From: Candidatus Enterococcus leclercqii
GTDB lineage: Bacteria > Bacillota > Bacilli > Lactobacillales > Enterococcaceae
DNA length: 64,000 bases
Reading direction: 5' to 3'
Assembly (NCBI RefSeq): GCF_009933135.1
Contig: NZ_MAEH01000014.1
Span: 186,001-250,000 of the forward strand
Shown here piece by piece: positions 63,301-64,000 of this stretch; the first letter of the stretch is position 1, and every line of letters begins with the position of its first letter. A model generated the notes under the pieces. The model made no database searches and was not told the origin of the DNA. It saw nothing but the letters and a program-made list of their open reading frames with translations. The translations under genes and the position numbers were made by a program.

Positions 63301-64000
63301 CGTATTGGAATTGTCGAATATCTGGAAACGAATCGGTAAGAAGATGATCATCAAAAATGTTGCATTTACAGTCGAAAAAGGACAAATCGTAGGGCTGTTG
63401 GGACCAAATGGCGCTGGGAAAACAACTCTGATTCGAGTTATCGTTTCTTTGATGCAGCTGGATCAGGGGAATATCATGATCAACGGTATTTCCTTATCTA
63501 AAGACTATAAGAAGGCAATCGCGCAAGTCGGCGCCATCATCGAGAATCCCGAGTTTTACAACTACATGTCTGGATATGATAACCTGATGCAATATGTGCG
63601 GATGGCCCGCAAAGAGATTTCTAAAAAAGAGGTTGATGACGTGGTCAAGGCCGTGCATTTAGAAAACAATATTGATCAGAAGGTCAAGACGTATTCATTG
63701 GGGATGCGTCAACGCTTAGGTGTGGCTCAAGCGCTGCTGCATAAACCAGCGTTATTAGTCCTTGATGAGCCTATGAACGGTCTCGATCCAAAAGGAATGC
63801 GGGAATTTCGGGAGATGATGTTAGCCCTACGAGACCAGGGGATTTCTGTGTTGGTTTCCAGTCATCAGCTGAGTGATATCGAGCAAATCGCCGACCATCT
63901 CGTCATCTTGCAAAAAGGTGAAGTTACTCACCGAGTATCCATGGCTGAAATTAAAAACGGTTCTGGTAATGTAATTGAACTGATTACCAGCGATAATGCA
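63293..64000 (+). CDS. ABC transporter ATP-binding protein (partial, runs off the window)
   Basis: 236 codons with no stop before the window ends, so the C-terminus is missing. Walker A GPNGAGKTTLIRVI, signature YSLGMRQRLGVAQAL (LGMRQ type), Walker B LLVLDEPMNGLDP and H-loop SSHQLSDIEQ. The BcrA/NatA-type signature suggests an export or bacitracin-resistance-like system together with the preceding genes. AAGGA is placed 6 nt before the ATG at 63293. Confidence 0.9.
   Translation, partial: MSNVLELSNIWKRIGKKMIIKNVAFTVEKGQIVGLLGPNGAGKTTLIRVIVSLMQLDQGNIMINGISLSKDYKKAIAQVGAIIENPEFYNYMSGYDNLMQYVRMARKEISKKEVDDVVKAVHLENNIDQKVKTYSLGMRQRLGVAQALLHKPALLVLDEPMNGLDPKGMREFREMMLALRDQGISVLVSSHQLSDIEQIADHLVILQKGEVTHRVSMAEIKNGSGNVIELITSDNA

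Overview
The window is a stretch of low-to-mid GC Gram-positive (Firmicutes) chromosome. Gene content and order point to Enterococcus or a very close relative: comFA-comFC-hpf-secA-prfB-ftsEX-cls-pst-liaXYZ, then hprK-lgt-gpsA-galU, pepQ/ccpA, pbp1A and tyrS. I recall essentially this order from Enterococcus faecalis, but I could not search a database, so species is left open. About 58 protein genes are supported. No rRNA, tRNA, CRISPR array, prophage or insertion sequence was seen.

Layout. 1-5 kb: a DtxR-type Mn regulator, an M29 aminopeptidase, a TetR regulator, methionine aminopeptidase and a YihY membrane protein. 5-11 kb: a TagO-type wall glycosyltransferase, an SsuBC-like ABC pair without a binding protein, and a CadA/ZntA-type metal ATPase behind an ArsR-type operator. 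11-17 kb: a TetR regulator divergent from a 1414-residue double-activase Fe-S protein, then a HutC-type GntR regulator. 17.6-26 kb: YigZ, a DUF7662-like protein, an orphan PTS IIB, the late-competence pair comFA-comFC, ribosome hibernation factor, SecA and RF2 (with its programmed +1 frameshift). 26-36 kb: ftsEX, cardiolipin synthase and the complete phosphate uptake cluster pstS-C-A-B1-B2-phoU. 36-40 kb: the liaXYZ envelope-stress operon with a LiaR-type box, and an orphan OadB/OadG pair of a sodium-pumping decarboxylase. 40.6-45.7 kb (minus strand): a MoxR-DUF58-membrane protein operon and an M3 oligopeptidase. 46-54 kb: hprK-lgt-gpsA-galU, two envelope-associated small proteins, and pepQ divergent from ccpA. 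54-61 kb: PBP1A, TyrS, an AEC transporter, endonuclease IV and NDP kinase. 61.5-64 kb: a YtrA-type GntR regulator with an ABC export locus that runs off the end.

Functionally the window is mainly housekeeping plus envelope maintenance: wall polymer priming, PBP1A, LiaXYZ, FtsEX, cardiolipin, lipoprotein maturation and phospholipid backbone. Carbon control is also represented (HPr kinase and CcpA, with a perfect cre-like site upstream of ndk).

The least explained content is non-coding. A dispersed element (two full copies of about 285 and 320 bp, two partial copies) combines a long terminator-like hairpin with a conserved tail, and all four copies lie in the same orientation between convergent genes. 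Two small genes below 60 codons were also found by reading: a 51-residue protein next to the 11-kb TetR gene and the 47-residue OadG-like subunit. Many start codons were moved downstream of the longest open frame on the basis of Shine-Dalgarno position; these choices are stated per gene.
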